Part shown: positions 53,299-61,258 of the stretch, piece after piece | Numbering within the stretch: the first letter of the stretch is position 1 | Layout of the letters: each line of letters starts with the position of its first letter | Source of the DNA: Hydrogenophaga sp. NFH-34 | Lineage (GTDB): Bacteria; Pseudomonadota; Gammaproteobacteria; Burkholderiales; Burkholderiaceae_C | Direction: 5' to 3' | NCBI RefSeq assembly: GCF_021401345.1 | Contig: NZ_JACBGE010000002.1 | Coordinates: 264,193-328,192, forward strand | Length of the DNA stretch: 64,000 nucleotides | Position numbers and translations under genes: made by a program | The notes under the pieces: model-generated | The model's database searches: none | Seen by the model: only the letters and a program-made list of their open reading frames with translations | What the model was told of the DNA's origin: nothing

Positions 53299-53496
53299 GC
53301 GCGCAAGGTCTTGCGCGGGCACTTCCTGCCAACGCGTTCGGCGTCAGCGCATAGAATGCATGGACAGTCGCGTGATACTGGACCTGCTGCCGGGTCAAAC
53401 CACGCACACCCTGTTCCCTTTCTGTTTTCAGACCGATCCAATTCCTCTGGTCGGTGTGTAATCGGCAGTCATCGACCATGCACAAAGGAATTTGGC

Positions 53497-54252
53497 ATGT
53501 CTGATTCGACATTCTTCGTCTCCAAAGCGGCGCTGCGCAATCTCAAGCATGGCGCCCAGTCCCGCGCTCGCGGTGTTCGGTCTTCTCATCTCAGCGAGGC
53601 CCTTGCGTCGGCTCTCGGCTTCAGAACGCATGCTGCGCTGCGCGCTGCGCTGGATGGTCGAACGACCGTCGAGGTCTCCAAACCCAGTAATGCGCGAATG
53701 GTCCAGCGGCTCCACCAGTTGGGCTACACGAGCATCGAACAAGGTCAGCGGATCGTTCCTGAGCTTGACCAGTCCTACTTCGTGTTCCGCAACGCGCCGT
53801 TGCGCAAGGTTCGCAGCGCACGCTGGTGGGCCTGGCGCAACCTGATGGCGATGGGTATCAATGCCGGTCTGGAGCAGCGACTTTTTGGCCTCGCTCCCTC
53901 GGAAAACTGGTGGCAGGGAGGTCACCCGGATGGGCGGAAATGCCATCAATACGCCTACCGCTTTATGGCCGCCGGAAACATGCCGGCGGTGGCCAGTGTG
54001 AAATCCAACGAACATGACGAGATCTCCATCTGCGTCATGGTCAACCCGAAGCGCGACGATGTGATGCCCGAGTGGTACCTCGGCCTGGGCTCAGCCAATG
54101 CAACGGCCCACGGTTGGCTCGAACGCAAACTCGGAGCTTGGATTCAGGAAGGTAGCCAAGCCTTCCATTGCAAGCGCGATCTCAAACCGCTGCTGGTGGA
54201 CCTGGACATCGAGCCTGCAGGGTATTCGGACCAGGGCAGCTTCATCCTGTAA
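53497..54252 (+). CDS. Hypothetical ICE backbone protein (251 aa)
   Basis: The protein begins MSDSTFFVSKAALRNLKHGAQSRARGVRSSHLSEALASALGFRTHAALRAALDGRTTVEVSKP. The N-terminal 60 residues resemble a helical DNA-binding or toxin-like region of other mobile-element hypotheticals. The middle has RSARWWAWRNLMAMGINAGLEQRLFGLAPSENWWQGG. CAAAGGAATTTGGC is the ribosome binding site at 53497. I do not recognise a family, and function is unknown. Confidence 0.7.
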   Translation: MSDSTFFVSKAALRNLKHGAQSRARGVRSSHLSEALASALGFRTHAALRAALDGRTTVEVSKPSNARMVQRLHQLGYTSIEQGQRIVPELDQSYFVFRNAPLRKVRSARWWAWRNLMAMGINAGLEQRLFGLAPSENWWQGGHPDGRKCHQYAYRFMAAGNMPAVASVKSNEHDEISICVMVNPKRDDVMPEWYLGLGSANATAHGWLERKLGAWIQEGSQAFHCKRDLKPLLVDLDIEPAGYSDQGSFIL

Positions 54253-54990
54253 CGTGGGTCGGGGCGTTCGACATGTCCGGTTTCGGGCGTGTCGGCGCCC
54301 AGCGCCGCCAGGCTCTCGGGCTGCGCCCCGTGCCGTCATAGCCGTCACGGCCCTTCGGCTTCGATCCTTCACGCCTGCGCGCTGCGCTTGCCTGGGGGGG
54401 CGGAGTGTTCGTGCGCCGGCATCCGGCTCTGCATGACCCGCCATATGAGCCGGGTGCTACGCCCTTGCTCGCTGCGCTGGGTTGCTTGGCATGCCGTTCT
54501 CCCTCACGCTGGCGGGCAGTTGGCCGAGGTGATCGCTACATACCGCATGGGTATTGGCACTGTACTGGTCGAACCTGACAGGCGACGTGCGATGCAAGGC
54601 GCCGGGTCGATGCTGCAGTGGCTTCTCGCGTCGTCGCGACTCTGACCAATAGCGCAAGGGTAGTGGCCGCTGAAGTCTTGCCGGAGGCGTGATGAACGTG
54701 CTCGGCCATGAGGCTTTCGGGAAAGGTGCATCCCAGGCGTCCTTGTCTCGTCGTGAATCCTGGCGGGGTCGCGGCTGCGCCTCGGGCTTGATGGCCGCAA
54801 CCGTACGGCCCAAGAAATTTCCCCTCCGCTGCGCGGATTCCTCGCGAGGCAAATTTCCCGTGCCTGCCGGTCCTCCACGCTGTTGCGGCCCCTTCGCTGC
54901 GCTGTGGGGTGCGGCCCGCCCGTCCCCCGCCTGACGGATCACAACAAGGACGCGATGGGCGCGACCTTGGTAACCCGAAAGGAAATCATC
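54253..54990. other. 738-bp intergenic region before DUF736 with shared repeats
   Basis: No gene is supported here. It holds GCCTGCGCGCTGCGCTTGC at 54373-54391, identical to 49870-49888. It also holds the 15-mer CCGCATGGGTATTGG at 54543-54557, which recurs exactly upstream of the relaxase at 61186-61200. Composition remains GC-rich like the backbone. It may hold regulatory or transfer-related sites. Confidence 0.5.
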
Positions 54991-55302
54991 ATGGCCAACA
55001 TCGGCACCTTCACCGCTCAGAACGACGGCTTCATCGGCACCGTTCGCACCCTCACGCTCAACGTCAAGGTCAAGTTCGTGCGCAACGACAAGGGCAGCGA
55101 GAACGCCCCCGACTACCGCATCCAGGCCGGCACCGGTTACGACATCGGCGCCGCCTGGAAGAAGGTCAGCCAGTCCGAGCGCCCCTACCTCTCGGTGACG
55201 CTGGATGACCCCTCGTTCCCGGCCACCATCTATGCCCGCCTGATCGAGGAAGAAGACGGCACGCACAACCTGATCTGGTCGCGCAGCAAGCCCACGGCCT
55301 GA
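54991..55302 (+). CDS. DUF736 family protein
   Basis: The 103-residue protein MANIGTFTAQNDGFIGTVRTLTLNVKVKFV...DYRIQAG-type sequence with GAAWKKVSQSERPYLSVTLDDPSFPATIYARL matches DUF736, a small beta-rich protein always found on conjugative plasmids and ICEs. Function is unknown. AAAGGAAATCATC provides the ribosome binding site. It ends at two hairpins facing the XRE gene. Confidence 0.92.
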   Translation: MANIGTFTAQNDGFIGTVRTLTLNVKVKFVRNDKGSENAPDYRIQAGTGYDIGAAWKKVSQSERPYLSVTLDDPSFPATIYARLIEEEDGTHNLIWSRSKPTA

Positions 55303-55312
55303 CGGCCGGTCC

Positions 55313-55358
55313 GATCCCGCCGCCCTGGCGGGATCGCTGCTGCAGGCAAAGCCTGCAG
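55313..55358. terminator. Paired hairpins between DUF736 and the XRE regulator gene
   Basis: GATCCCGCC-GCCCT-GGCGGGATC (55313-55335) and CTGCAGGC-AAA-GCCTGCAG (55340-55358) are both perfect stems. They separate converging genes and probably act as bidirectional stops. Confidence 0.65.
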
Positions 55359-55360
55359 TC

Positions 55361-55651
55361 TCAGGCCGCGGCCGAACCCAGTTGGGCTTCGGTCGCGGCC
55401 ATCAGGTCGGTCGCACCGCACTCCAGCGCCGCCGCGATCTTGAAGATCAGCGGCAGCGAGGGAATGTGCTCGCCGCGCTCGATCTTGCCCATGTGCGAGC
55501 GCTCGATGCCCGCGCGGTGCGCCAGCGCCTCCTGCGCCATGCCCTGCCCCGAGCGCAGCGCACGCACCGCCGCGCCGAAGGCTTGCGCCAGTTCGGCATC
55601 GAAGGTGGTGGCACCGGCCGGACGGCCAGCCTGGACAGGACGCTTCTGCAT
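55361..55651 (-). CDS. XRE-family transcriptional regulator
   Basis: This protein of about 96 residues has a Cro/CI-type helix-turn-helix: LAQAFGAAVRALRSGQGMAQEALAHRAGIERSHMGKIERGEHIPSLPLIFKIAAALECGATDLM. The ATG at 55651 lies in the loop of a 15-bp-arm palindrome. A TTG at 55678 would extend it by nine residues. No ribosome binding site precedes either, so initiation may be leaderless or controlled by the hairpin. It is likely an autoregulated repressor of ICE backbone genes. Confidence 0.85.
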   Translation of the reverse strand: MQKRPVQAGRPAGATTFDAELAQAFGAAVRALRSGQGMAQEALAHRAGIERSHMGKIERGEHIPSLPLIFKIAAALECGATDLMAATEAQLGSAAA

Positions 55652-55669
55652 GGACAGAAGCGTCCTGTC
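55634..55669. promoter_or_regulatory. Long perfect palindrome spanning the XRE start codon
   Basis: GACAGGACGCTTCTG (55634-55648) and CAGAAGCGTCCTGTC (55655-55669) are perfect 15-bp arms around the loop CATGGA, which contains the regulator's ATG on the minus strand. It can be a DNA operator or an RNA hairpin over the start. Confidence 0.75.
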
Positions 55670-55963
55670 GAGAGACAATTAAAACCACGTTATATTTAAC
55701 TCATTAACGATTTTCGCTGCCGCTTTGGTGAATCTCCGTATGGGTTTTTTCGTGCTTTTACGTAACACTCGTGTGTCCACGTAAACCCCCAAAGCCGCAT
55801 TGGCTCATTCGAGCATTCACGTTATGCCGACTTTCAGCCTTCGTGCAAGGGTGCTTTTCTGCAAAAGCGCCTCTGCGCCTTTGCAGGGAGACACGAAAGC
55901 GGCTTTGCGATTCGGTGCTTCTGATGCAACTCGTGTTCCCGCACAGCGCCACGCACCCTGACC

Positions 55964-56317
55964 ATGCCGACTGAACCCCTTGTGACCGACGAGCAGCGCG
56001 CGCAGTTGCTGGAGAACGGACATGCTCGCGCCGCTGACGCGCAGGTCGACCTGTGGCCCGTGGTACGTCTTTTCACGCCGGACGCGCACGCGACCTGGCT
56101 GCTCGCAGCGCTCGACCCAGCCGATGGCGACACCGCTTGGGGTCTGTGCGACGTGGGCATCGGCATGCCCGAGCTGGGCAGCATCAAGCTGTCGGACCTC
56201 GCGACCATCGTCGGCCCTCAGCGGATACCGGTGCGGCGCGACCTGCACTTCCATGCCGTGCGGCCGATGTGGGAATACCTGCGGCTGGCACAGGCCAACG
56301 GCTCGATCACGGATTGA
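55964..56317 (+). CDS. DUF2958 family protein, copy 2
   Basis: The 117-residue protein PTEPLVTDEQRAQLLENGHARAADAQVDLWPVVRLFTPDAHATWLLAALDPADGDTAWGLCDVGIGMPELGSIKL is a clear paralogue of the protein at 48639, with the same DUF2958 landmarks. Its upstream region (55690-55963) is AT-richer, unlike that of copy 1, and includes a CTGCAAA...TTTGCAG hairpin about 100 bp before the ATG. Function is unknown. Confidence 0.87.
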   Translation: MPTEPLVTDEQRAQLLENGHARAADAQVDLWPVVRLFTPDAHATWLLAALDPADGDTAWGLCDVGIGMPELGSIKLSDLATIVGPQRIPVRRDLHFHAVRPMWEYLRLAQANGSITD

Positions 56318-56395
56318 GCAAAGGATCGACGTGCGCGTCAGACCCTATGGGTCCGACTGCTGCTGATGCCATTCCCGGTCACGATCCAGACCGAA

Positions 56396-56512
56396 ATGGA
56401 CATGACAAACACTCTGCATCACGCCATGGTCAGTCTTGCCGCGATGGTCTTCCACCACGTGGCCGTCGCTTCGGGCGCGATCTTGGCGAGCCCGGCCACG
56501 ATCGGACGATGA
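56396..56512 (+). CDS. Possible 38-residue hydrophobic peptide
   Basis: MDMTNTLHHAMVSLAAMVFHHVAVASGAILASPATIGR reads as a short hydrophobic, possibly membrane-associated peptide. It lies in the 292-bp gap before the DUF2285 gene and ends with an ATGA overlap to a 14-codon frame. There is no strong ribosome binding site, so this may be chance. Confidence 0.25.
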   Translation: MDMTNTLHHAMVSLAAMVFHHVAVASGAILASPATIGR

Positions 56513-56609
56513 AGCACCGCACAGCCCTTCACGACCGGATCACAGACCGATAAACCGTAGCCCTTGCCGACCGATGCGACGCTCCCGCACAAGAACAGGG
56601 AGTTCGCAT

Positions 56610-57431
56610 ATGGTCCATCTCGACGACGGCCAGTTGGCCGCCCGGCCGCCGCCCTGGCACGCCAGCGCGGCGTACCTCTACGTGCTGCACCTGGACGGCC
56701 CGGCTCTGGCCTGGGAGTACCTGCGGCGCCACCCCAGCTACCGCCAGGCCTGGCACACGCGGGCGGCTGACGGCGCGCAGCCCTGGGGCTTGCGCACACT
56801 AGAAGACCCAGGGCTGGATGCGCGCGAAGCGCTGCCCGACTGGCTCAACGCCCGGGCCTGCACCATTTGCGTGATACCCGACGATGACCCTGCACCCGAG
56901 GCTTCCCCTTTTGAACTCTGGCGCCTGCCGGGTCGCAAGCAGTTGCAGCACGATGGCCGAGGCCTTGTGCTCGCCGCGCGCTGGCCCGGCTGTTGTGTGC
57001 GCCTGATGCTGGCGCCCGAGTTGCACGACGGCATGCCGCACGCCTTCGCCATGCGCGCCTGCCAGGAGCCTTGCGTGCGTTACCGTAACTTGGCGAACGA
57101 TCTGGACCAGTTGGCCGCCGCCAGTCTCTTCGAGCCCTCGGCCGCAACGCGTCCACGGCCCAGCCAAAGTGCCCTGCAGGCAGTGCTGACCCTGCAGGCA
57201 CTGGACGCCAATCAGGCAGGCGCCTCGCTGCGCGAGATTGCCGAAGGGCTGTTCGGCTCGACAGGGGTCGCATCCGACTGGCACGCCGACAGTGCCCTGC
57301 GCGCCCGCGTGCGGCGCCTGGTGCAGCGCGGCCGATCTCTGATGGATGGCGGCTACCGCGAGCTGGCCGGGATCGATCCGCTCGGCTCTCCTTCCCGGGG
57401 ACGAAACAGGCTCACCCCAGATCGTCCCTGA
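56610..57431 (+). CDS. DUF2285 (with DUF6499-like N-terminus) protein
   Basis: The 273-residue protein has an N-terminal WHASAAYLYVLHLDGPALAWEYLRRHPSYRQAW, a DUF6499-type start often labelled transcriptional regulator domain. The C-terminal DUF2285 region shows LQAVLTLQALDANQAGASLREIAEGLFG followed by RARVRRLVQRGRSLMDGGYREL, a helix-turn-helix-like end. Such proteins precede the AlpA-like and repA genes in Tn4371-like ICEs. CAGGGAGTTCGC is a possible ribosome binding site. It probably binds DNA and regulates the backbone. Confidence 0.87.
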   Translation: MVHLDDGQLAARPPPWHASAAYLYVLHLDGPALAWEYLRRHPSYRQAWHTRAADGAQPWGLRTLEDPGLDAREALPDWLNARACTICVIPDDDPAPEASPFELWRLPGRKQLQHDGRGLVLAARWPGCCVRLMLAPELHDGMPHAFAMRACQEPCVRYRNLANDLDQLAAASLFEPSAATRPRPSQSALQAVLTLQALDANQAGASLREIAEGLFGSTGVASDWHADSALRARVRRLVQRGRSLMDGGYRELAGIDPLGSPSRGRNRLTPDRP

Positions 57432-57515
57432 GCAGAACGCCCGCGTTTCCTGAGACTGCCTCCACCCGCCTGCAACCCCGCAGGCGGGCCTTCCTGACCG
57501 ATGGAGGCGCCTCTC

Positions 57516-57824
57516 ATGCGACCCTTTCCCTTGCGGCCTGCTGCTGCACCCACTCACACGCCACACACTTCCACGCAAGCTGCAGCCAAGCCGCAGCCGC
57601 CGCGCTACCTCACCAACGACGAGGCCGCCGGCTACCTGCGCCTGTCGCCGCGCACGCTGGAGAAACAGCGCGTCATCGGCGGCGGACCGCGCTTCCGCAA
57701 GTTCGGCCGGCGCGTCATGTACGCCGTCACCGACCTCGACACCTGGGCCGACCAGCGCAGCTTCGAGGCCACGTCCGACCCCGAGTACGCCGAGCACCAC
57801 TCGGCCGACAGCCGTGCGCGCTGA
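57516..57824 (+). CDS. AlpA-like helix-turn-helix protein (excisionase/regulator type)
   Basis: This 102-residue protein has a MerR/AlpA-like winged HTH in its second half: YLTNDEAAGYLRLSPRTLEKQRVIGGGPRFRKFGRRVMYAVTDLDTWADQR. An N-terminal Pro/Ala/Thr-rich tail of 30 residues precedes it. GGAGG at 57502-57506 is the ribosome binding site for ATG 57516. It sits directly before repA and may act as recombination directionality factor or repressor. Confidence 0.87.
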   Translation: MRPFPLRPAAAPTHTPHTSTQAAAKPQPPRYLTNDEAAGYLRLSPRTLEKQRVIGGGPRFRKFGRRVMYAVTDLDTWADQRSFEATSDPEYAEHHSADSRAR

Positions 57825-57859
57825 GGGGCGCTACGCGCCCTCCCCCGTTCCTACGGCCG

Positions 57860-58705
57860 ATGACCTTGCCTGCGCCACGCTCCCAGCGCCCGGAGGAACA
57901 GCTCGACCTGTTCCGCGCGCTGCCGGGCGACATGGCGCCGCGCGACAGCCAGGACCTGATGGCCTACCCCTTCTTCTCACTGGCCAAGTCCCGTCGCACC
58001 AAGCCCATCGACTTTCGCAGCGGCAACGTCGCCATCCGCGTGGAAGGCACGCAGGAACACGGCATCGCAACCATCTGGGACGCCGACATCCTCATCTGGG
58101 CCGCCAGCCAGATTGTGGAAGCGCGCGACGCCGGCATCACCACCTCGCGCCTCATGCGCGCCCGGCCCTACGAAATCCTGCGCTTCATCGGGCGCGGGGT
58201 CTCGCTGCGCGACTACCAGCGTCTCAAAGCGGCTCTCGACCGGCTGCAGTCCACCACGGTGGCCACGTCCATCCGCGAGACCACCGGGCGGCGCCTGCAC
58301 CGGTTTTCGTGGATCAACGAATGGAAGGAACTGGCCGACGCCCGCGGTACGCCGCTGGGCATCGAGCTGATCCTGCCGGACTGGTTCTACGCGGGCGTGC
58401 TGGATGCCGCTCTGGTGCTGACCATCGATCCGGCCTACTTCGACCTCACCGGCGGCATCGAGCGCTGGCTCTACCGCCTGGTGCGCAAACACGGCGGGCA
58501 CCAGCCCGCTGGCTGGCAGTTCGACTTCAAGCACCTGCACCGCAAATCGGGCAGCACGGCCAAGCCGCACGACTTCGCCTGCGATCTGCGCGCCCTGGTA
58601 GCACGGCAGTCCATGCCCGGCTACCGCCTGGGCATTTTCCGCATGCCGGGCACGGGCGCCGAAGTGCTGACGTTTCGGCCGGTGCCGCCCACGGCACGGG
58701 GATAA
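57860..58705 (+). CDS. repA: Replication initiator protein RepA
   Basis: The 281-residue protein matches RepA-type initiators of broad-host-range plasmids and ICEs: LMAYPFFSLAKSRRTKPIDF, TIWDADILIWAASQIVEARDAG, YEILRFIGRGVSLRDYQRLKAALDRLQSTTVATSI and LTIDPAYFDLTGGIERWLYRLVRKHGG, with winged-helix character. It should open an origin, and three iteron-like repeats begin 27 bp after its stop. The start ATG 57860 lies just after the AlpA-like gene. It allows autonomous replication of the excised element. Confidence 0.9.
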   Translation: MTLPAPRSQRPEEQLDLFRALPGDMAPRDSQDLMAYPFFSLAKSRRTKPIDFRSGNVAIRVEGTQEHGIATIWDADILIWAASQIVEARDAGITTSRLMRARPYEILRFIGRGVSLRDYQRLKAALDRLQSTTVATSIRETTGRRLHRFSWINEWKELADARGTPLGIELILPDWFYAGVLDAALVLTIDPAYFDLTGGIERWLYRLVRKHGGHQPAGWQFDFKHLHRKSGSTAKPHDFACDLRALVARQSMPGYRLGIFRMPGTGAEVLTFRPVPPTARG

Positions 58706-58731
58706 GCGGTTCATGGCCTGTGGACGGGCTC

Positions 58732-58793
58732 GTGCCATCGGGCGTGTGCAGCCACGTGCCATCAGGCGTGTGTCCATCGTGCCATCAGGCGTG
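58732..58793. repeat. Three iteron-like direct repeats; candidate origin of replication
   Basis: GTGCCATC(G/A)GGCGTG occurs at 58732-58746, 58756-58770 and 58779-58793. Starts are spaced 24 and 23 bp, about two helical turns, so all copies lie on one face of the helix. They follow repA directly in the 244-bp repA-parA gap. The second and third copies are identical. Confidence 0.75.
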
Positions 58794-58949
58794 CCTATCG
58801 GCCGCCAGCCCAATGGCGGCGCGGCTTTGCACCGGCCGTAACTGCCCTAACCAGATTCATCTAACTGGTGGTGGGAGCGCGCCGTTTCGGTGGACAAGTG
58901 ACGACCGGCACGCCGCTGCCACCACGCTACGAGCAGACGGGGCCACGCG

Positions 58950-59588
58950 ATGATCCTGGCCCTGCTCAACCAGAAAGGCGGCGTGGGAAAGACCACGCTG
59001 GCCACCCACATCGCGGGCGAGCTCACGCTGCGCGGTCAGCAGGTGGTGCTGCTCGATGCCGATCCGCAAGGCTCGGCACTGGACTGGACCCAGCGCCGCA
59101 GCCAGCAGGGCCTGCCCCGGCTTTTCAGCGCCGTCGGCCTGGCCCGCGAAACCCTGCACCAGGAGGCGCCGGAACTCGCCCGGCGGGTCGATCACGTCGT
59201 CATCGACGGCCCGCCGCGCATCGCGGCGCTGGCGCGCTCCGCCTTGCTGGCTGCTGACCGTGTGGTCATCCCGGTGCAACCCAGCCCCTACGACCTGTGG
59301 GCCAGCGCCGAAATGGTGGCGTTGATCCGCGAAGCCCAGGTGTTCCGCCCGGCACTGCGCGCGGCCTTTGTCATCAATAGGCGCGTGAGCACCACCGTCA
59401 TCGGCCGCGAAGCGCGCCAGGCGCTGGCGGAACAGCCGCTGCCCGCGCTGCGTTCTGAAGTGCACCAGCGCATCGTTTTCGCCGACAGCGTGGCCGCCGG
59501 CCGGCTCGCTTGTGAAATCTCGCCCGACAGCGCTGCTGCGCGCGAGGTGGCCGCACTGGTCGATGAACTGCTGCGGTGGCCGTCATGA
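58950..59588 (+). CDS. parA: ParA-family partition ATPase
   Basis: The 212-residue protein starts MILALLNQKGGVGKTTLATHIAGELTLRGQQVVLLDADPQGSALDWT, a deviant Walker A (KGGVGKTT) plus switch I and Walker B LDADPQ. VVIDGPPRIAALARSALLAADRVVIPVQPSPYDLWA follows. It is a small ParA without an N-terminal HTH (type Ib). Its stop overlaps the start of a small gene as ATGA, fitting a partner protein. It promotes element segregation. Confidence 0.92.
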   Translation: MILALLNQKGGVGKTTLATHIAGELTLRGQQVVLLDADPQGSALDWTQRRSQQGLPRLFSAVGLARETLHQEAPELARRVDHVVIDGPPRIAALARSALLAADRVVIPVQPSPYDLWASAEMVALIREAQVFRPALRAAFVINRRVSTTVIGREARQALAEQPLPALRSEVHQRIVFADSVAAGRLACEISPDSAAAREVAALVDELLRWPS

Positions 59589-59857
59589 CGGAAGAACGCA
59601 CGCAGCGTGGCAAGCGCATCGCAATTGGCTCGCGTCCGCCGGCCAACCCGCAGGCTGAGGCATGGGTGCGTCAGGGCGATGGCGAAAACCTGCAGAAAGG
59701 CGACCTTTTCACCGCCCGCCTGACGCTGGACGTTACGCCCGACATGCGCGCGCGCATCAAGGTCTCGGCGTTCACCCAAGGCACCACCGTGGCCGAGTTG
59801 CTGCGCGCCTTGCTGGAGCGCGAATTCCCTCAATCCCGTTCGGAGACATCCCCATGA
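59585..59857 (+). CDS. Small ribbon-helix-helix-like partner of ParA
   Basis: The 90-residue protein has a disordered basic N-terminus. Residues 43-82 (ARLTLDVTPDMRARIKVSAFTQGTTVAELLRALLEREF) follow a ribbon-helix-helix pattern with a beta-strand then two helices. It is coupled to parA and to the next gene by ATGA overlaps. It probably binds a centromere-like site, in the role of ParG/ParB for the type Ib ParA. Confidence 0.8.
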   Translation: MTEERTQRGKRIAIGSRPPANPQAEAWVRQGDGENLQKGDLFTARLTLDVTPDMRARIKVSAFTQGTTVAELLRALLEREFPQSRSETSP

Positions 59858-60435
59858 ACATGCAATCCACGCCCGATGGCACGGTCGCGCACGGCGCAGC
59901 ACATTCGCCGCTGCCGCAGCCTCTTGCGCTGCAGCGCAACCCGGCCGGCACCCCGCCGCTGACCCGCGTCTCGCTGGCCTATGTCCATGAGAGGTTCAAC
60001 CTCTACCTGCGCTTTGGCCAACCCGAGCGCACGGTGCAGCTCGACCACTGGCGGCGCTGCGCCGTCTTCAAACCAATGGCCATGTTCTGCCGCGTGCGCT
60101 GGCAGGCCAATGACCATGGCACGACGCTGTGGCAGTTGATGGTGCTGCAGGCCGGCAATCCGCTGGATACCTTGCAGCGCCTGCCCGGCGTGCGCCCGGG
60201 GGCACGCCTGTTGCTGCACGCCGAAGGCGAACTGAAGGTGCGCACAGTGCTGCAGCAGATCGACGCCATCGAGGCCCTAGGCATCGACGCTTGCACCGTC
60301 GCCCCCGCGTACTGGGGCATGCTGGGCAACCGCCTGCCGGCCTGGACTTCTGGACCCTCGGCCGCTCCGCTGCAATTGCCTGCCTACACCGCCGAGCGTC
60401 ACGCCGCAGCATTGACCACAAGGGACTTGCAATGA
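59854..60435 (+). CDS. DUF2840 family protein
   Basis: The 193-residue protein has TRVSLAYVHERFNLYLRFGQPERTVQLDHWRRCAVFKPMAMFCRVRWQANDHGTTLWQLMVLQA and VRPGARLLLHAEGELKVRTVLQQIDAIEALGIDACTVAPAYW. These match DUF2840, a protein of unknown function conserved between parA and traF in Tn4371-like elements. CGGAGACATCCCC gives the ribosome binding site. Start and stop are tightly packed against neighbours. Confidence 0.88.
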   Translation: MNMQSTPDGTVAHGAAHSPLPQPLALQRNPAGTPPLTRVSLAYVHERFNLYLRFGQPERTVQLDHWRRCAVFKPMAMFCRVRWQANDHGTTLWQLMVLQAGNPLDTLQRLPGVRPGARLLLHAEGELKVRTVLQQIDAIEALGIDACTVAPAYWGMLGNRLPAWTSGPSAAPLQLPAYTAERHAAALTTRDLQ

Positions 60436-60983
60436 GCAGCTCGCGTGCTTCCTTCCTTGCGCTCAGCAGCGCGGCGGCCGTCGCATTGACAGCACTTGCC
60501 TGGGCCTCATTCGCCAAGCCTTTGCCGCGCTTGGTCTACAACCCGTCAGACAGCGTTCCGGTGGGCTGGTACAGCGTCAAGCCGCTGGAGCAGGACCCCA
60601 CTCAGCAGCCAACTGAGCTGCAGGTCGGAAGCATCGTGCTCGTCCACCTGCCTGCCGAAGCCGCTGCACTGGCCGCGCAGCGCGACTACCTGCCGCTGCA
60701 CGTGCCGTTGCTCAAGCGCGTGGGCGCCGTACCACCACAACGGGTATGCATCACCGGCCGGGTTGTGCGCATCGACGGGCACACCGTGGCCACCGCATTG
60801 AGCGTAGACCGCATGGGCCGCCCGCTGCATGACTGGTCGCAATGCCGCCGCCTGCAGGCTGACGAGGTTTTCCTTCTCAGCACGGCAAATCCGGCATCGT
60901 TTGACAGCCGCTACTTCGGGCCGGTGCGCACCGTCGATGTGATCGGCATTGCGCAGACGCTGTGGCTGCAGGAGCAGCCATGA
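60432..60983 (+). CDS. traF: Conjugal transfer signal peptidase TraF (S26 family)
   Basis: The 183-residue protein has an N-terminal membrane helix (residues 5-25) followed by RLVYNPSDSVPVGWY, with the catalytic Ser in the SxPxG box. HVPLLKRVGAVPPQ carries the Lys of the Ser/Lys dyad. It then has FLLSTANPASFDSRYFGPV. In IncP-like systems TraF matures or cyclises the pilin TrbC. It should act in the inner membrane during pilus assembly. The trb genes themselves are outside the window. Confidence 0.92.
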   Translation: MSSSRASFLALSSAAAVALTALAWASFAKPLPRLVYNPSDSVPVGWYSVKPLEQDPTQQPTELQVGSIVLVHLPAEAAALAAQRDYLPLHVPLLKRVGAVPPQRVCITGRVVRIDGHTVATALSVDRMGRPLHDWSQCRRLQADEVFLLSTANPASFDSRYFGPVRTVDVIGIAQTLWLQEQP

Positions 60984-61258
60984 CGGCCGCACGACGGCAG
61001 TCGTCGCTGCCACCGGTGCATCGCCTCACCGTGCCCACCGGCCCGGTGGACGGCGTGAATGCGCGGGGAAAGATGCAGGGCAAGATAAAAGGTCGCGGCA
61101 CCCGGCCGCCTGAAAACCCTGTCTGCACGTGGGGGTGGCGCGGCACGCTCCAGGGAGCCGCAGCGTGCCGCGAGAGTGCGCAATGCCGCATGGGTATTGG
61201 AGAAGGCGCGTGCTTCGCCCGCTTGACTGCGCCGGTCTTGGATGGAGTCGCCCGATGA
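60980..61258 (+). CDS. Small unassigned ORF between traF and the relaxase, carrying a palindrome
   Basis: A 92-residue frame (MTAARRQSSLPPVHRLTVPTGPVDGVNARGKMQGKIKGRGTRPPENPVCTWGW...) overlaps both neighbours as ATGA. It is basic, has no known family and contains cysteines in RESAQC and GEGAC contexts. It lies over the candidate oriT-like inverted repeat at 61139. It may be a real coupled gene or simply read-through sequence of the transfer region. Confidence 0.45.
   Translation: MTAARRQSSLPPVHRLTVPTGPVDGVNARGKMQGKIKGRGTRPPENPVCTWGWRGTLQGAAACRESAQCRMGIGEGACFARLTAPVLDGVAR
61139..61172. other. Inverted repeat upstream of the relaxase gene; candidate transfer-origin element
   Basis: CGCGGCACGCT (61139-61149) and AGCGTGCCGCG (61162-61172) are perfect 11-bp arms with a 12-nt spacer, 83 bp before the relaxase ATG. 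The 15-mer CCGCATGGGTATTGG follows at 61186. Relaxases often act at inverted repeats beside their own gene, but no nic site is identifiable. Confidence 0.4.

Noticed and set aside
58732..58793. CRISPR array
   Set aside because: Only three 15-bp repeats with 8-9 bp between them, no cas genes; spacing and position fit iterons instead.
57814..58953. 379-codon open frame in another frame of repA
   Set aside because: Arg/Ala/His-rich shadow; the RepA frame carries the family motifs.
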